Of a stretch of 64,000 bases of DNA, positions 57,101-63,193 are shown piece by piece. Source of the DNA: Sipunculus nudus (taxonomy: Eukaryota > Annelida > Sipuncula > Golfingiida > Sipunculidae); assembly GCA_026874595.1 (NCBI GenBank), contig CM049308.1, forward strand, positions 41,528,527-41,592,526, given 5' to 3'. Each line of letters opens with the position of its first letter. Position 1 is the first letter of the stretch. The translations under genes and the position numbers were made by a program. The notes under the pieces are model-generated. The model had not been told where the DNA came from. It made no database searches and saw nothing but the letters and a program-made list of their open reading frames with translations.

Positions 57101-60100
57101 GTATACAGTGAGTGATGCCCCTACAGAGGAGAGACTGGATGACAGCCACCTCCAGTGGGATCCGTTAGACTTTGAGGAAGCGTTCCAAATGGATGGTCCG
57201 TACGGATCTGAAATGCCCAGCAAGCAACTGCAGGATAAGTCCCCTCGCCGCAAACCAGTGGTAGGTCCACAGGGAATTTACATAATGTTTCTTAATAAAG
57301 GAGTCTCATGAGTCCTATCTTGCAAAGCATCAGGTCAGGGGTATGTTTTACCAGAGGAGAAACATGTGTGGAAACTTGAGTCTCAAGTCTGAGGAGTCTC
57401 AAGGAAATAAGTGACATCTTTTAGCTTTTCACATGTCTGCACTATTCCCTTTGTTGCATGACACCAAAATATGTTTTTAAAACCCATGTCTTCTGACCTA
57501 AATCATACCAGCAACATATGGATAATATGATTTTTTAATAAAATTTTATGTTATAATCCAGTGCTAGCCCAGTCAGCTCTCAGTGCAGTGTGAGGCTTAG
57601 GGCTGGAATATCTTCAGGTTGTGGTCCATATTACCATTTTCTGATTATATTAAAATCTGTATTAGTGAAGGATAGAAAATTACATTCATACAACTGTTAC
57701 ACTATACTTATCATTTATCTAGTGTTTCTGATAATATTAAACTTTAATAAGATTTCAGACATTTTGTTTTCAACAGTTACTTATGTTTTAACTACAGTAA
57801 AACCTTGCCTAACGACCACCTCAATTTAAAACTGCTTTTTCACAGTCCCATTTTTTTTCCTCTTTATGTTCAACCTATTAGTCCAGCACCTCAAAAATGC
57901 GACCACTTTATCAAGTTCCAGTTCCAGGTTGTAATGTCGAGGTTTCACTGTATATGAGCAACATTTGTGAATGTCATTTTCATGGTACTGTGTATCCATC
58001 AACAGCAGGAAGATGACTCTGACTCCGACCTTGAAGCCTTCCACCATGTGATTGAGGAGTCACAGCGACATCTCCGCGTGGCAGAGTCGGCGCTTAAGAA
58101 ACACAGGAAAGAACCCCTGGACACAGGCATCTCACTGGACCCCTCCAAATATGTATGACATTCTTTACAATATTATAGTGGAACAATTCTACCATATTTC
58201 ATAATCATATTGAATCAAATTGAATCCTAATGTGAATTGAAAGTCCATTTGAGTTCAAAATCTTGCTGTAATCTGTAAGTTATAAACTTGAGTGAAAATT
58301 GCTTTGCAAACGAAGCTCCAGTTTGGAGCAGTTTCAGAAGGAAGAATAAGTGTTCTGTATAACTGAAGGAGTGCCACCTGGTGTTTGAAGCTGAAAATAT
58401 ATTTTTAATTGCAAACAATAACACATGCAAAAGCTAATTGAAGGAAACATGTTAAAACAATTTTTGGCATTAAGACATGGCATTGACACAGAGTATTTCA
58501 CTTGAATTCATCAATGCCTTTTACACATTAATTTGCATAATCTTGTCTCCAGCATTTATCTTGTCTCCAGCATCATTTAATTTCAAACATTTTCTTTTGT
58601 TACTAATGTGTAAGAAATTTCTAAAAAAAATAGGACAAAAAATTAATGAACCTAAATTGTGTATTTACATGAGTGCTGACATATTTATTTCTGTATGATA
58701 CTGTGATTGCCTTTTTGTTAGCAAGGGTTTCAAATTACAATATTTGCGACAGGGGAATTATTGTGAAAAAGCAACCTTCATGAATAAGAGGTCCAATCAT
58801 GGAAGGCAAAGTTGAAAAGTAAAAGGGTAAAAAAAAATTGGTTTTGTATGTTCAAAGATTGATCTTTTAAATGATAATCGGTCTTTCCATTTACCTGCAA
58901 TAAAATAACAATATATTTTGTAAATAAGGTAATGGGCACATGATACTTGAAATAATCAGTTTTCATAATAATGGTGTCTTTTGTATTGAGAGATTTTGAA
59001 AATGGAACCATTGCGAAACAGTGACAAAGTTTAAGACACAAAATTGATACCCCATGAACCCCATGTTTTTATAATCAGAGCATTTGTACCTCTGTTGAGT
59101 TATCATACGTTACTTTGTCAGGCCGAGGTGGTAGCGACGTGTCAGACAAACATGAAGTGTCTGCAGGAGGTCTGCCTCACTCTGGAATCTGAGGAGTGCA
59201 TGGACAGCATGTTTGAGACGGAAATGGCCGAAGTCCAAGGTTAGTCAAGATCAAATATGTATGGCATTTTATTGTCTGGAATATAATAGTATGGTAGCAG
59301 GTAGTTGTAGGAATCGGTTGTAAAATCATATTCAATGATTAGAATACAAAAACTATCAATGATTGATTATTAATTAATTATTTTATATGACATCCATATT
59401 ACCATGAAATATGTTTTATAGAATTATCCCTAAAATATGGACAGAGAAATTCAGTTTAACGAGTACACCACTCTTAAAGGTCAAGGTAATGGCCGGTTTG
59501 TTGACACTTATTGGTTGTTTTAATATTGTTTGCTGAATAAGAATATTTTATATTGGGATAATATGAATTTTTTTGGATGTGCATAAATAATCATTTATGA
59601 TCTATAATGCAAAAATGCAATTGGTTAAATTGATCATAAAAGAAAACAAGCAATAATCAATTAAAATGGCTCACCACTACTAGCAGGGGGACTTATTCTT
59701 ACACATCTCACTCTATACTCCCTTTGTAACTGCTTGCCATTAGGCAAAAAGTCACTGGTAAACCGATTTTGAGAACATCTGGTTGTATAAAGCTTAAAAT
59801 AATTCTTGTAATGTTTCCATGGTTTATGAACAGTGTTGTCTTAAGTATTCTGAGCTATTCTCCTTCATAAATAATCATCCTGATGCATAGAAAATTTCCA
59901 TACTAGCTGTCTTGTATCATTTGAAATGAATGAAATGGAAAAAAATGCACCCAATCAACCCTCTTGAGGTAGAATGTAGCTCCTGATATTTATCACTTTG
60001 CATATAAAACTTGAAATCCAAGGTGCTTAATAATTCATCTTCTTTAACTATTATGTGTCTTCTGGGGCATTAATGACTGTGCAAGTTTGATGCTGGCAAG

Positions 60101-63028
60101 CTGGCATTATAGTTCTTTTGCCCACTACATTTCTGTATTTTATTGCTGATTTCTGTTTTGACTTTCTTTCTGCTCTTGTCTACAGGTCTTATTATCCACA
60201 TTATCATTCTATGTTCTCTGAATAAATACATTTCTCTGAATTAAGACATATTTGTATATTTCTATTTTATGATTTAATTTATGTGTGCTGATTTGTTCAG
60301 ACATTGATTTGATCTAAGATAAGATAAGATAAGATAAGATAACATTTATTAGCCTTCAGTTCCAGGAATTTGTTGTTGACTTGCAATTCATTACATAAAA
60401 AAAAATAAATAAGTAAATAGATAGATAAATACATAAAAATAATACAAAAATACATAAAAATCACACATAACATATTGATGCATGTAAAATTAAGCATGTA
60501 AAAATGATAAAACAGATAATTCTGCAGGTAAAACACATAATTCAAAACATTAAATTTCTAAGAGGGTTGTGAGTTAAAGTGTTTAATACTGTGTGGTACG
60601 AGAGATTTTTTAAAACGAGTTGTTCTGCAGAATATTGTATCTAGGCGTTTACCTGAAGGTAAAAAACGGAACTCTGAATATAGGGGATGTGTTTTGTCAT
60701 TCATGACCTTAGATATGAAGGCCATTGTTTTGGTTTCACAGATTTCCTGGTGTGTGGCAAGAGAAGTACCAGTTATTCTACTACTTCTCTTCCTGGTATT
60801 ATTCAACTGTTTCTTTAACTTATCAGATATATTTGTAAACCAGCACTCCAGTGAATAAGTAAGGACACTGGAAATTACTGAATTATAAAACATGGTAATT
60901 ATGGTTTTGTCAATATTAAGCTTTCTTAGATAATAAAGGTAATATAATCTTTTGTTTGCTTTCTTGGATTGATTCAACACATGTTCTTTCCAATTCAGAT
61001 TTCTGTCAATAATACATCCTAAGTATTTATAATTTTCTACAATATCAACATCTTCATTTTTGATAGCAACTGGGGTAATTACAGATTTTGATCTCCTAAA
61101 ATCAAATACTACTTCTTTAGTCTTCTTTACATTTAACTGAAGGTAGTGTTCCTCACACCAACCAGTCACATATTGAATGGTTTTCCTGTAGAGCGATTCA
61201 TCATTCTTGTGTATCAGGCCTAGAATGACAGTGTCGTCTGCATATTTGATAATTTTACAATCTGAAAGGCTCACAGACAAATTATTTGTATATAGAATAA
61301 AAAGGACTGCTGACAGAACACATCCTTGTGGAGCACCAGTATTTATGATTATATCTGAAGAAGTTTCTTTGCTTGTTCTAACATGTTGTCTTCTATCCGA
61401 GAGAAAATCTAGAATCCATAGACAGTAGGAAAGAGGAATGTTATATCTACAGAGCTGATTGATCATAATGTGTGGCTGTATTGTATTGAAGGCTGAAGAA
61501 TAATCAATGAAAAGTGATCTGGCATAATTTCTGGGGTCCCTGTCTAAGTGTTGATAAATATAATGAGTTAATGTGGCAATTGCGTCGCTTGTGCATCTGT
61601 TGGATGAATATGCAAACTGATGTTGATCTAGCATTGGTTTAACAATTGGAAGTAATTTATTAAGAACTATTCGCTCCAAAGATTTTGCGAGAATAGATGT
61701 TAGTGCAACAGGCCTAAGATCATTCATCACTTTAGGAGAGTTATTTTTGGCGACTGGAATTATTTCTGCGGTCTTCCATAATTTTGGTAGTTTACATAAG
61801 GAGAGAGACAATTGAAAAATGTAATGTATGATGAAGGACAAACTATTTCTACAGGTTTTAATTAATCTGCCACTGATTTTGTCGGGTCCACAGGCTTTCT
61901 TTACATTAATCTTACTTAACACTTTGTTTACATCAGTTACATCAGTAAGGATGCCATCATCACATGATTCTAAATTTGCTCTCAGACTGCTCCAAATGTC
62001 ATCTTTTTCTTTTGAGAAGTCACTTTCATCAAAACGTGCATAGAATGTATTTAATTTGTCAGCATAGCCATTTTCAGCAAGCAGTGAGCATTCTTTCTTG
62101 CTTTTAGTTATACCAGTTAATTCCTGAAGACCCTTCCAAGCATCTTTTGATTGCTTGCTATGGAACAGTTTTTCTACTTTCTTTTTATATTGTTGTTTGG
62201 CTTTCTCAATGGCAGAATCAGTTTCTTTTTGTAAGTCATATCTGTTATCTGAATTGCTTGTGAAGGCTTGGTGCTTACATACAATAAGTTTCCTTAGATC
62301 ACTATTAATCCAAGGTTTGTTATTCGGGTAAATCTTAATGGTTTTAGTTGGTACCAGCATGTCTTCACAAAATGATATATAACTAGACACAGTTTCAGTA
62401 AGTTCATCTAAATCATATGAAGTGTCAATGAACATTTGCCAGTCTGTTAGATCAAAACATGTTTGTAGGGTCTCATAGGCTTCCTTTGAGTTCACTTTAA
62501 TATTAATTTCACGTGGTTTCAGCATTTGAAGTTTACGTCTGTAAGTAGGTTGCATATAGATCATATTATGGTCACTATTTTTTAGTGGAGGACCTTGAAC
62601 ACATTTATAAGCAGATTTAATATTACAATAAAATAAGTCCAGTTTCTGGTGACCTCTTGTGTTACAGTTCACGTACTGTGTGTAGTTCGGTAGTGCTTGA
62701 TCAAGATCTAATTAATATTTATTAATCACATAATTCTTACCTTCATCCTAGTACAATAGAGGGAGCCACCTACAGGCCAGGGACCTATCATTTAAAAAGC
62801 CTTCATGTAAAATTTCAGATACCATTGATAAATGGGAGTGGCTTCACCAGCTGGCGATGGAGAGGCAGGTACAGTCACGTGACCTGTCAATCATCTACAA
62901 AGACATGACCCAGCTGGAGTCATCACTGCAGGACACAATGCAGCAGCTGGGACAGCAGAACTTTGAAAATGTCCATGGGCTGGAGGGGAACATACAGGCA
63001 TTACAGGTACAGCACCCACCAGACAGCA

Positions 63029-63062
<34 letters not shown>

Positions 63063-63142
63063 GGGGGGAATATAAAGCATGGCCAAAGCTCGAACCATGT
63101 CACTATGTAACATCTTTAAATACCAATCAAGCAGGGAGTTAG

Positions 63143-63193
<51 letters not shown>

